A stretch of 64,000 bases of DNA from Sandaracinus amylolyticus (GTDB taxonomy: Bacteria > Myxococcota_A > Polyangia > Polyangiales > Sandaracinaceae), in NCBI RefSeq assembly GCF_021631985.1, contig NZ_CP070225.1, positions 2,852,001-2,916,000 of the forward strand. Reading direction: 5' to 3'. This document shows positions 33,197 to 41,700 of this stretch, one piece after another. The position numbers and the translations under genes are program-made. Position 1 is the first letter of the stretch; the number at the start of each line of letters is the position of its first letter. The notes below the pieces were generated by a model. That model worked only from the letters and a program-made list of their open reading frames with translations, was not told the origin of the DNA and ran no database searches.

Positions 33197-34510
33197 ATGA
33201 ACGCTGCGCTCGATCCCGCCGACGATCTGATCTCGTACGTGAACGCGTCGCCGACGCCCTGGCACGCGGTCGGCGAGACGATCCGCAGGCTCGAGGCCGC
33301 GGGCTATCGCCGCCTCGACGAGGCCGAGAGCTGGAGCGTGAAGCCCGGCGATCGCGTCTACGTCGTGCGCGCGGGATCGTCGATCGCGGCGCTGGAGATC
33401 GGCGACGCGCCGCCCGAGACCGCGGGGTTCCGCCTCGTCGGCGCGCACACCGACTCGCCGAACCTGCGGGTGAAGCCGAACGCGCAGCTGAAGCGCTCGG
33501 GGCAGCACCAGATCGGCGTCGAGATCTACGGCGGCGTGCTGCTCTACACGTGGCTCGATCGCGACCTCGCGCTCGCCGGTCGCGTGATGGTGCGCGCGGG
33601 CAGCACGCTCGACGCGCGCCTCGTGCGCTTCGATCGCGCGATGCTGCGCGTGCCGAGCCTCGCGATCCACCTCGATCGCGCGGTGAACACCGAGGGCCTC
33701 GTGCTCAACGCGCAGAGCCACATGGTGCCGCTGCTCGCGCTCGAGTCGGGCGGCACGCTCGACTTCAAGGCGATGCTCGCGGACGCGGTGCGCCGCGACG
33801 GCGAGAGCCTCGCGGCCGGCGACGTGCTCGCGTTCGAGCTCTGCGCGTACGACGTGGTGCCCGCGACGCGCGGGGGCGTGCGCGGCGAGTACGTGTTCGC
33901 GCCGCGGCTCGACAACCTCGCGTCGTGCCACGCGTCGCTCGCGGCGCTGCTCGATGCGCCGGCGGCGCCGCACGTCACGCGCGGCGTGTTCCTCTTCGAT
34001 CACGAAGAGGTCGGGAGCATGAGCGCGCAGGGCGCCGACGGGCCCTTCCTCCGCGACGTGCTCACGCGCATCTGCGCCGCGCACCCGAAGGCATCGCGCG
34101 ATGCGCTGCCGCGCGCGCTGGCGCGCTCGTTCTTCGTGTCCGCCGACATGGCGCACGCGCTGCACCCGAACTACGCGGACAAGCACGAGCCGCAGCACCA
34201 GCCGCAGCTCGGCGGCGGCCCGGTGATCAAGTCGAACGCGAACCAGCGCTACGCGACCGACGCCGAGGGCCAGGCGCGCTTCGAGCTGTGGTGCGCCGAG
34301 GCGGACGTCACGCCGCAGCGCTTCGTGACCCGCACCGATCTCGCGTGCGGCAGCACCATCGGTCCGATCACGGCGGCGGGGCTCGGCATGCGCGTGGTCG
34401 ACGTCGGCAACCCGATGCTCTCGATGCACTCGTGCCGCGAGATGAGCGGCGCCGCCGACGTCGCGAAGATGATCGCGGTGATGCGCGCGTTCTTCACCGC
34501 GCGCAGCTGA
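33197..34510 (+). CDS. apeB: M18 family aspartyl aminopeptidase
   Basis: A cytoplasmic zinc aminopeptidase that removes N-terminal acidic or other residues from peptides. Metal-binding motifs run in family order: VGAHTDSPNLRVKP (first His/Asp), APRLDNLASCHASL, FDHEEVGSMSAQGA (Glu pair), SADMAHALHPNY and KHEPQHQPQLGGGPVIKSN (split), then MHSCREMSGAADVAKMI with the last His. The length of 437 is normal. ATG at 33197 is 57 bases from the divergent PEGA start. Its stop at 34510 opens the 42-bp palindromic repeat array. Which residue it prefers is not readable, but the family is secure. Confidence 0.95.
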   Translation: MNAALDPADDLISYVNASPTPWHAVGETIRRLEAAGYRRLDEAESWSVKPGDRVYVVRAGSSIAALEIGDAPPETAGFRLVGAHTDSPNLRVKPNAQLKRSGQHQIGVEIYGGVLLYTWLDRDLALAGRVMVRAGSTLDARLVRFDRAMLRVPSLAIHLDRAVNTEGLVLNAQSHMVPLLALESGGTLDFKAMLADAVRRDGESLAAGDVLAFELCAYDVVPATRGGVRGEYVFAPRLDNLASCHASLAALLDAPAAPHVTRGVFLFDHEEVGSMSAQGADGPFLRDVLTRICAAHPKASRDALPRALARSFFVSADMAHALHPNYADKHEPQHQPQLGGGPVIKSNANQRYATDAEGQARFELWCAEADVTPQRFVTRTDLACGSTIGPITAAGLGMRVVDVGNPMLSMHSCREMSGAADVAKMIAVMRAFFTARS

Positions 34511-34535
34511 GCCGCGGGACCCGAACCGATTCCGA

Positions 34536-34859
34536 GGCAGCTCGAGCCGGGTCCTCGCCTGACGAAACCGATTTCGACCCAGCCCGAGCCGGGTCCTCGT
34601 CTGCCGAAACCGATTTCGACCCGGCTCGAGCTGGGTTCGATTCGGTTCGAACCGACGCGCAGGCAGCTCGAGCCGGGTTCGATTCGGTTCGAAACCGACT
34701 CGCAGGCAGCTCGAGCCGGGTTCGATTCGGTTCGAAACCGACGCGCAGGCAGCTCGAGCCGGGTCCGATTCGGTTCGAACCGACGCGCAGGCAGCTCGCG
34801 CCGGGTCGATTTCGGTTCGAACCGACGCGCGGGCAGCTCGAGCCGGGTCGAATTCGGTT
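34536..34859. repeat. Eight-unit 42-bp tandem array of palindromic repeats
   Basis: Units begin at 34536, 34578, 34620, 34662, 34705, 34748, 34790 and 34832, thus spaced 42, 42, 42, 43, 43, 42 and 42 bases. The core is GGCAGCTCGAGCCGGG then TTCGATTCGGTTCGAACCGA. The first two units diverge most. The last five carry or nearly carry the 14-bp palindrome TCGGTTCGAACCGA (or a one-base-longer form), and most carry GCTCGAGC. The array fills the whole 349-base gap between the stop codons of apeB and the converging acyltransferase gene. It is not protein-coding: the frame is broken by the 43-bp units. Confidence 0.9.
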
Positions 34860-35582
34860 CTAGCGGCGCTCGGCGAGCGGGAGCGCGGAGAGCTCGCTGA
34901 TTCGCTCGCGGACGTCGTCCATCAGCGTCTCGAGCGGCGACGAGGTCACGACGCCGGCGGGGATCGGCTCGCCGACGTGGATCACGATGCGGCCCGGCAC
35001 CGCGGCCGCGGCCTCGCGCGGCCACACCGCGCGCGACCCGCGGATGCCGATCGGCACGATCGCGACGCCGGCTTTGCGCGCGAGGTGGAAGCCGCCCTTC
35101 TTGAAGCGCTGGACCTCCATCCGCGCGCCGCGTGTGCCCTCGGGGAAGACGAGCAGCGGATTGCCGGGGCGGAGCCGGCGCGCGGCGTCGTCGATCGTCT
35201 CGACGGCGCGATCGTGCTTCGCGCGATCGATGAACACGTGCCCGCCGGTCTCCATGATGCGGCCGAAGAGCGGCACCGCCTGGAGCTCGCGCTTCGCGAG
35301 GAACACGGGCAGCACCGGCAGCGCGATGAACAGCGCGACCACGTCGGCGTGGCTCTGGTGGTTCGCGATGAGGACGCACGGCTCGTCGCGCGGCACCCGA
35401 TCGACGTCGTGCGCCTCGACCTCCATGCCCCAGCCGCGCGCGAGGCCTTGGGCCCAGAGGCGCGTGTGCCGCTCCAGCGCCTTCGCGTCGTGGCGCAGCG
35501 CTTGGTACCCGAGCGCATAGGAGCACATCACGCTCGTCCACGAGAACGTGATCAGCGCGTTTCCAGCGAGGCGCGCGCGCAC
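34860..35582 (-). CDS. 1-acylglycerol-3-phosphate acyltransferase (PlsC-like)
   Basis: A membrane-associated acyltransferase transferring an acyl group to lysophosphatidate or a related acceptor. ANHQSHADVVAL gives the catalytic HX4D, KRELQAVPLFGRIMETGG the acceptor-site region, VFPEGTRGARMEVQ the FPEGTR motif, and VAIVPIGIRGS the last. Length of about 240 is normal. The GTG at 35582 (VRARLAGNALITF) is preferred; a TTG at 35618 would add 12 residues, and neither has a clear ribosome site. A hydrophobic N-terminal helix (about 5-25) anchors it. Its stop codon is the left boundary of the repeat array, which may end transcription of both converging genes. Confidence 0.9.
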   Translation of the reverse strand: MRARLAGNALITFSWTSVMCSYALGYQALRHDAKALERHTRLWAQGLARGWGMEVEAHDVDRVPRDEPCVLIANHQSHADVVALFIALPVLPVFLAKRELQAVPLFGRIMETGGHVFIDRAKHDRAVETIDDAARRLRPGNPLLVFPEGTRGARMEVQRFKKGGFHLARKAGVAIVPIGIRGSRAVWPREAAAAVPGRIVIHVGEPIPAGVVTSSPLETLMDDVRERISELSALPLAERR

Positions 35583-35639
35583 GGGCGGAAGATACGCGGC
35601 GGCGGGCGCAACGAGCAACGATCCGCTACAAGGCGCGCG

Positions 35640-36479
35640 ATGCGCTCCGTCGTCGTGTCGCTCCTCGCGTCGATGCTGCTCCCAGCGATCGCCGTCGCGC
35701 AGACGACGAGCGAGCCGCCCGACGCACCCGCCGAACAGGCCGCGCCTCCGGAAGAGGCGAGCGAGCCCGCGACCCCGACCGAGTCGGCGCCGGAGAGCGC
35801 GGAGCCCGAGGCCCCGCGGGTCGCGCCGAAGGTCGCGGTGATCGTCGTCGGCGATCCCGATCCCGTGCTCGTCGCGAGCGCGGTGGAGATCGAGGCGCGG
35901 CTCGCGCTCTCGGGCGATCTGCGGCTCCCGTCGGACACCGCGCTCCGCGCGGCGCTGCGTGGCGACGCGGGCGCGCCCGAGGACGGGCTCGACGAGGTGC
36001 GACGCGAGCGCCGTCGTCTCGGGCTCGGCGAGTCGAGCGATGCGCCGGTGCTCGGACGGCTCGGTCGTCGCGCCGGTGCGGTGCTCGTGCTCGCGCTGCG
36101 CGAGGGCGCGGAGGGACCGGAGGCCGTGGCGCTCGACGTGCGCACCGGGCAGTTCTTCGAGGGCACGCTGCCGCTCGCGGAGATCGATCCCGAGCGCGTG
36201 GTGAGCTTCGTGACCCGGCGGGCGCGCGTCGCGGCGCGAGGTGCGGTCGCGGCGCCCGCGGAGCCCGAGACGACCGAGCTGCCGGCGCCCGAAGTGCCCA
36301 CTGCGGCCACCCAGGCGACCGAGCCGGAGGACGAGCCCGACTGGTTCGAGCAGAACTGGCCGTACTTCGCGGCAGGTGGCCTGCTCGCGGCCGCGATCGT
36401 GTTCGTCGTGGTCGTCGCAGCGGACGGCGGCGACCCGCCCCCGATGCTACGGTTCCAGCCCGGCGTGCCGATGGACTAG
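35640..36479 (+). CDS. Hypothetical exported protein with C-terminal membrane helix
   Basis: Not recognised. The 279-residue product starts MRSVVVSLLASMLLPAIAVA-Q, a clean signal peptide, then a long Pro/Glu/Ala-rich linker (about 20-60). An alpha/beta domain follows (about 62-190: VAVIVVGDPDPVLVASAVEI, GRRAGAVLVLALREGAEGPE). A second Glu/Pro linker leads to one membrane helix (about 243-263, FAAGGLLAAAIVFVVVVAA) and a short tail. The topology would place the domain in the periplasm. The region resembles the beta-propeller-free periplasmic parts of other myxobacterial envelope proteins, but no family name can be given. The next gene begins 22 bases later. Confidence 0.75.
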   Translation: MRSVVVSLLASMLLPAIAVAQTTSEPPDAPAEQAAPPEEASEPATPTESAPESAEPEAPRVAPKVAVIVVGDPDPVLVASAVEIEARLALSGDLRLPSDTALRAALRGDAGAPEDGLDEVRRERRRLGLGESSDAPVLGRLGRRAGAVLVLALREGAEGPEAVALDVRTGQFFEGTLPLAEIDPERVVSFVTRRARVAARGAVAAPAEPETTELPAPEVPTAATQATEPEDEPDWFEQNWPYFAAGGLLAAAIVFVVVVAADGGDPPPMLRFQPGVPMD

Positions 36480-36501
36480 CGGCACGTCGAGGCCGACCGG
36501 C

Positions 36502-37695
36502 ATGCGCCTGCTGTCCTCGCTGCTGACCGCGTTGCTCCTGCTCGTCGCGCCCGTCTCGCGGGCGCGCGCCGACGACCCTCCGGTCCCCAGCGACGTGTCG
36601 CTCGCGCAGTTCGAGGCGAGCGCGCTCCCAGAGGCGCCGGAAGGCTTCGTCACCCGGGTCGTCGGGGAGGTTCGCTGGGACCATCCCCGCGCCGCGAGCC
36701 CGCTCGTCGACGAGCTGGTCGCGACGCTGGGGCGGGAGTGGCCGCGCATCGAGCGCGAGCTCGGCCGGGACATCGACGACGCGCTGGTGATCCGCATCGC
36801 GCGCGATCCCGAGGAGATGGCGGCGCTGGCGCCGCCGAGCGCGCCGCCCCCGGGATACGCGGTGGGCGTCGCGTACCCCGCGACCGGGCTCGTGCTGCTC
36901 ACGCTGAGCGCGCCGAGCACGTGGGAGCGGCCCTCGGTGCCGCAGGTGCTCACGCACGAGCTCAGCCACGTCGCGCTGCATCGCGCCGCGGCCGGACGCC
37001 CGGTGCCGCGCTGGCTCTCCGAGGGGCTCGCGATCCACCAGGCGCGCGAGCGCTCGTTCGAGCGCGTGCAGACGCTCTGGGAAGCGACGGTCCGAGGCAC
37101 GCTGCTGCCGCTCGACGATCTCTCGCGCGGGTTCCCGGCGCAGGCGCACCGCGTGAGCGTCGCCTACGCGGAGAGCGCCGACTTCGTCGAGTGGCTGCGG
37201 CTGCGCGGCGGCGACGACGCGCACTTCCGCGAGCTGGTGTCGCGCATCGCGCGTGATCAACCGTTCGAGACGGCGGTTTCGCAGACGTGGAGCGCCGGGA
37301 TCGGGCAGCTCGAGCACGAGTGGCGCGAGGGCCTCTCCGAGCGCTACGGCGCGATGCCGCTGCTGCTCGGGACGGGGCTGATCTGGGCGCTGATCGGCGT
37401 GCTGGTGGTGCTCGCGTGGTGGCGCCGGCGTCGCGACGCGAAGCGCACGCTGGATCGCTGGGGCGCCGAGGAGGCGACCGCCGCGCGCGCTGCTGCGGTC
37501 GCGCGGATCGCGGTGGTCACCACCACGCGTCCGGTGCGCGATGATGCGACCGCGGACGACTCGGATCCGAGCGACGAGGACGACGACTCGGACGACGGAG
37601 ACGACGACGCGAGCCCGCCGCGTGAAGCGAGGGGCCCGCGCGATCCGCACGTGCCGACGATCGTCTGGGAAGGCCGCAGCCACACGCTTCATTGA
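36502..37695 (+). CDS. Membrane-anchored MA-clan-type metallopeptidase-like protein
   Basis: A 397-residue exported protein with a signal (LLSSLLTALLLLVAPVSRAR) and a zinc-site motif HELSHVALH at about residues 152-160, that is HExxH, with a downstream Glu in the RWLSEGLAIHQA region (about 172-183) as in gluzincins/peptidase-MA-like proteins. One membrane helix (about 293-311, LIWALIGVLVVLAWWR) near the C-terminus faces the protease domain outwards. The C-terminal part is a Lys/Arg then Asp-rich disordered tail. The HExxH plus SEGLA pattern recalls the peptidase MA superfamily. It may follow the gene at 35640 in one transcript. Substrate unknown. Confidence 0.82.
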   Translation: MRLLSSLLTALLLLVAPVSRARADDPPVPSDVSLAQFEASALPEAPEGFVTRVVGEVRWDHPRAASPLVDELVATLGREWPRIERELGRDIDDALVIRIARDPEEMAALAPPSAPPPGYAVGVAYPATGLVLLTLSAPSTWERPSVPQVLTHELSHVALHRAAAGRPVPRWLSEGLAIHQARERSFERVQTLWEATVRGTLLPLDDLSRGFPAQAHRVSVAYAESADFVEWLRLRGGDDAHFRELVSRIARDQPFETAVSQTWSAGIGQLEHEWREGLSERYGAMPLLLGTGLIWALIGVLVVLAWWRRRRDAKRTLDRWGAEEATAARAAAVARIAVVTTTRPVRDDATADDSDPSDEDDDSDDGDDDASPPREARGPRDPHVPTIVWEGRSHTLH

Positions 37696-37702
37696 GCGTG
37701 TG
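37681..37702. terminator. Hairpin over the stop codon of the peptidase-like gene
   Basis: CACACGCT-TCATTG-AGCGTGTG, an 8-bp stem (37681-37688 with 37695-37702) that includes the TGA at 37693-37695. Convergent genes end here. Likely terminator, but no T-tract. Confidence 0.4.
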
Positions 37703-37726
37703 TGGCGCGTGCGGGCCCCCGGCGGG

Positions 37727-37861
37727 TCAGCCCTTCTTCTCTTCGGGATTGATCGGGAACTTCGGCGTGCCGGCCTTGGTGCGCTCGCGCTTCTGGGCGC
37801 GGCCCACGGTCGCGCGCTTGGCGCGGCGGCGACGCTCGGTCTGCTTCGTATTCGAGACCAT
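37727..37861 (-). CDS. Small, very basic 44-residue protein
   Basis: An unannotated short gene: ATG at 37861, stop at 37727. The product begins MVSNTKQTERRRRAKRATVG and ends FPINPEEKKG; Arg/Lys make up about a third of the residues. A purine-rich GGAGGAG lies about 9 bases upstream of the ATG. Small proteins of this kind with the NTKQTER start are familiar to me from myxobacteria, but I cannot name a family; association with RNA or the ribosome is only a guess from the charge. It follows the aminotransferase gene (54 bases) on the same strand and may be the last gene of the giant-gene transcript. Confidence 0.65.
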   Translation of the reverse strand: MVSNTKQTERRRRAKRATVGRAQKRERTKAGTPKFPINPEEKKG

Positions 37862-37914
37862 GGTGCGGGTACTCCTCCAGGAGGCGCGGGGTCTAGTCGA
37901 GACTCGCTCCGCAG

Positions 37915-38784
37915 TCAACCGCCGCAGTGCGCGCGGACGAGCTCGCGGTAGCGCGCGAGCAGGCGAGTCGTGATCGGGCCGGGGCGCCCTTCCCCGATGC
38001 GCACGCCGTCGACGCCGACGATCGGGACCACCTCGCGGAGGCTGCTCGTCAGGAACGCCTCGTCGGCGCGCTCGAGATCGCGCGCGAAGAGGATGGTCTC
38101 GCGCCAGGGCACGCCGAGATCGTCGGCGGCGCGCAGCGCGTAGCGACGGGTGATGCCGCCGAGGATGCCCATCGAGAGCGGCGGTGTGCGCACCTCGCCT
38201 CCGGTCACGACGAAGACGTTGCTCGTCGTGCCCTCGGAGATCTCGCCGCCCGCGCCGAGCATCATCGCCTCGTACGCGCCGCGCTCGCGCGCGGTGGTGA
38301 GCGCGAGCATGTTCGCGACGTACGCCGAGACCTTCGCGCCCGCGGCGCTCGTGTGATCGGTGGCGCGCTCGACGCGCACCGTCGCGACCTCGACGCCGCG
38401 CGTGTGGAGCCCCTCGGGCCACGCGCCGAGCGGCGCCGCGATCACGACGCGCAGCGGGTGCTTCGCGGGCGTGGGATCGATGTTGAGCGGCCCGCGCCCG
38501 CGGGTGATCACGACGCGCACGTAGCACTCGGGCTCGCCGGAGCGCGCGATGGCGTCCTCGATCTCGCGCTCGAGCACCTCGATCGAGACCGGCATCACGA
38601 TGCCGAGGCCCTCGCACGATCGTACGAGCCGCTCGAGGTGCTCGCGACCCGCGAACGGCACGCCGCCGTAGGTGCGCACGACCTCGAAGACCGAGTCGCC
38701 GAAGAGGAAACCACGATCGAGCACCGAGACCGTCGCATCGGCCTCGGTGCACGCTCGCCCGTCGATCGAGATCGAAATGGGCAC
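37915..38784 (-). CDS. Class IV (branched-chain type) PLP aminotransferase
   Basis: A 289-residue fold-type IV PLP enzyme. The FLFGDSVFEVVRTYGG start (RGFLFGDSVFE) is typical; the Schiff-base lysine is Lys151 in AAGAKVSAYVANML. EGTTSNVFVV (about 185-195) and GGITRRYALRAADDLGV contain the phosphate-binding positions, and ERADEAFLTSSLREVVPI the last signature. It could be a branched-chain amino-acid aminotransferase, a D-amino-acid aminotransferase or aminodeoxychorismate lyase; the family cannot be separated safely by eye. The GTG at 38784 directly follows the TGA of the giant gene with no intervening base, so it is read from the same transcript. Confidence 0.88.
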   Translation of the reverse strand: MPISISIDGRACTEADATVSVLDRGFLFGDSVFEVVRTYGGVPFAGREHLERLVRSCEGLGIVMPVSIEVLEREIEDAIARSGEPECYVRVVITRGRGPLNIDPTPAKHPLRVVIAAPLGAWPEGLHTRGVEVATVRVERATDHTSAAGAKVSAYVANMLALTTARERGAYEAMMLGAGGEISEGTTSNVFVVTGGEVRTPPLSMGILGGITRRYALRAADDLGVPWRETILFARDLERADEAFLTSSLREVVPIVGVDGVRIGEGRPGPITTRLLARYRELVRAHCGG

Positions 38785-41700
38785 TCAGGCCCTGAGCGAC
38801 GAGAGCAGCGCGCTCGCCTGGCGGTGCCCGTTCTCCTCCGCGAGGGCGCGCTCGAGCATCGAGATCGCCTTCTTGGGATCGCCCTGCTTGGCCGAGATGT
38901 CGCCCAGGTAGAAGTAGACGTCGCCCTTGGTGATGCCGGACTGGCCGTCGAGCTTCTGGAGCAGCAGCGCGCGGAACGTCTTCTGCGCGCGATCGTAGTC
39001 GCCCGTCGTGTAGCAGAGGCGGCCGAGGTCCCGGAGGATCTGCACGTTCGTGAGATCGACCTTGAACGCGGCGTCGTACGCGTTGAGCGCGCCCGTCGTG
39101 TTGCCCATGCCCTCGAGCGCCTGGCCGAGGCGGTGCTGGTAGAGCGCCACCTCCTTGCTGCGGCGCGTGCCGTACGACGCGATGATCTTCTCGAGCACCG
39201 GGATCGCGTCGCTTTGACGTCCCGCCGCGATGTAGAGGTCGCAGAGCGGGAGCAGCACCTCGCGGTTCTCGGGATCGAGCTGCACCGCGCGCTCGAGCCA
39301 GCTCGCCGCGCCGGCCGCGTCGCTCAGCTTGGCCGCGTGGAGATCGGCGATGCGCTTGAACAGCGCGATGCGATCGGCGGGCTTGCTGAACGACGCCTCG
39401 TCGAGCGCGAGCATGTGCGCGAGCTCGGCCCAGCGCTGCGTGCGCTCGTAGAGCGCCTTGAGGCGCGTGCGCACCTCGGCGTCGGCGGGATCGGTCTCGT
39501 GCAGGCCGCGCAGCGCGCGCTCGGCGCGTGCCTCGTCGTTCAGCTTCGTCGTCGCGAGCTCGACGAGGCGGAACGACTCCTCGCGGCGCTCGGCGTCGGC
39601 CAGCGTCGGCAGGAGGCGCTCGATGGCGTCGGCCGCGTCGGCGTGGCGGCCCGCGGCCGCGTGGAGGCGCGCGAGGGCGCGCAGCGAGGCCTGGCGCGAG
39701 GGATCGTGGTCGAGGATGCGCGCGTGCACCTCGGCCGCGGCGTCGGTCTCGCCGCCCTTCTCGCGCGCCTCGGCGAGCCGACCGAGCGCATCGAGCTGCG
39801 TCGTCACGTCGGTCGCGTCCGCGACGCGACGCTCGAGCAGCTCGACGAGATCGGCCTGGCGACCATCCGCCGCGTAGAGGCGCTCGAGCTCGTCGAGCGC
39901 GTCCGCGTTGTGCGGATCTTCGCCGAGGATCTCGTGCAGCTGATCGATCGCCTCGGCACGGCGGCCGAAGCGCGTCTCGGAGAGGCGCGCCAGGCGCACG
40001 CGCGCCGCGATGCGATCCGCGGGCGTCTCCGCGATGTCGAGGCGTCGCTGGATCAGCTCCTCGAGATCCGACCAGCGCTCCGCGCCCTCGTAGAGCGTCT
40101 CGAGCTCGCCGATCGCGTCGAGATCGGTCGCGACCTCGTCGATCACGGCGCGCCACGCTTCGATCGCGCGGTGGGGATCGCCGACCGGGCCCGCGAGCGC
40201 GTGCGCGAGCTGGCGGCGCAGCTCGACGCGGCGATCGGGATCCGACTCGACGTCGATGCGGCGCTCGAGCAGCTCGACCACCACCGGCCACGCGCCCGCG
40301 GCCATGCGGAGGCGGATGAGATCGTCGAGCGCGAGGGCATCGCTGCCGTCGGTCTCGAGGATCGCCTCGTGGAGGGTGATCGCCTGCGCGGTGTCGCCGA
40401 GCGCGCTCTCGGCGAGACGGGCGGCGTCGCGGAGGCGGTCCTTCTTCGCGACCTCGTCGTACTCGACCTCGGACCACGCGCGCAGCGCGCCGACGAGATC
40501 GGCCTCGCGACCCGGCGCGCGCAGCAGCTCGACGAGCTGCGCGTGTGCCTCCGCGGTCTCGCGATCCGCGATGATCGCGCGGCGCAGCGCGCCCTCTGCC
40601 GCGCCCGCATCGCCGAGGCGATCGCGGTACCAGCCCGCCGCGCGCAGCTCGAGATCGCGACGCGTGACCGCGTCGAGATCGTCGCTCCCGCTCGTGACGC
40701 GCTCGATCAGACCGCGCAGCGACTCCCAGCCGCTCACGATCGTCGCGAGGCGCTCGAGCTCGCCGAGCAGGCCCTCGTCGCGGCGATCGATCTCGAACGC
40801 GCGGATCGTCGTCGCGAGCGCCGCGCTCGGATCGCGCAGATCGTTCTCCTGCAGCTGCGCGAGCTCCTGGAGCAGCGCGACGCGCTCCCCGCCGTCGTCG
40901 GCGAGGCGCACGCGCACGTCGTAGAGCGCCGCCATCTTCTGGGTCGAGCTGGTGCGACGGTACGCCGCATCGAGCGCGTCGACGGCCTGCGCCGCGAGAT
41001 CCTCGTCGGCGAGCAGGCCCTCGACCGCGCCGATCGCGCGCGGCTCGTCGGGCTGCGCCTCGAGCACCTCCTGGAACGACGTGAACGCCGCGTGGCGATC
41101 GTTCTGGCGCTCCCAGCGCAGCGTGCCGAGGCGCACCAGGAGATCGATGCGCGCCGTGCCGTCGTTCGCGAGCTGCACTCGACGCTCGAGCACCTCCGCG
41201 AGGTCCGGCCACGACTGCGACTTGAGGTAGAGCCGATCGAGCGCGCCGAGCGCGTCCTCGTCGTCTCCGACCTGCTCGAGCGAGCGGCGGTACGCCTCGA
41301 TGGCGCGCGCGTCGTCGCCGAGCTTCTCCTCCGCGATGCGCGCGAGGCGCCCGTAGAGGTTCTTCGCGATCTCGGGATCCAGCGCCGACGAGCCGCGTGC
41401 CGCGAACACGTCCGCGACGCGATCCCACCCGCCGAGCGGCGCCGCGAGACGCTCGAGATCGTCCGCGGTGCGCAGGTCCGAGGGGTCCTCGGCGAGCGCG
41501 CGACGGTACGCCTCGAACGCGGCGTTCGCGTCGCGACGACCCTGCTCGTGCACCTCGGCGAGCGCGCGCAGACCGTCGCGCTTGTCGATCGGATCGCCGC
41601 TCGCTTCGGCGGTGAGCTCGAGCACTTGCGCGAGGTCGTCCCAGCGGCCCTGCTCGCGCAGCAGCGGCAGCAGGATCTCCGACGCGGCCTGGCGATGATC

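Noticed and set aside
34536-34859. CRISPR array
   Set aside because: The repeats are contiguous with no unique spacers and no cas gene nearby. They are a tandem, palindromic array.
34511-34863. Repeat array as a coding extension (14-residue repeats) of apeB or of the acyltransferase
   Set aside because: Both genes end in stops outside the array, and the 43-bp units break the frame.
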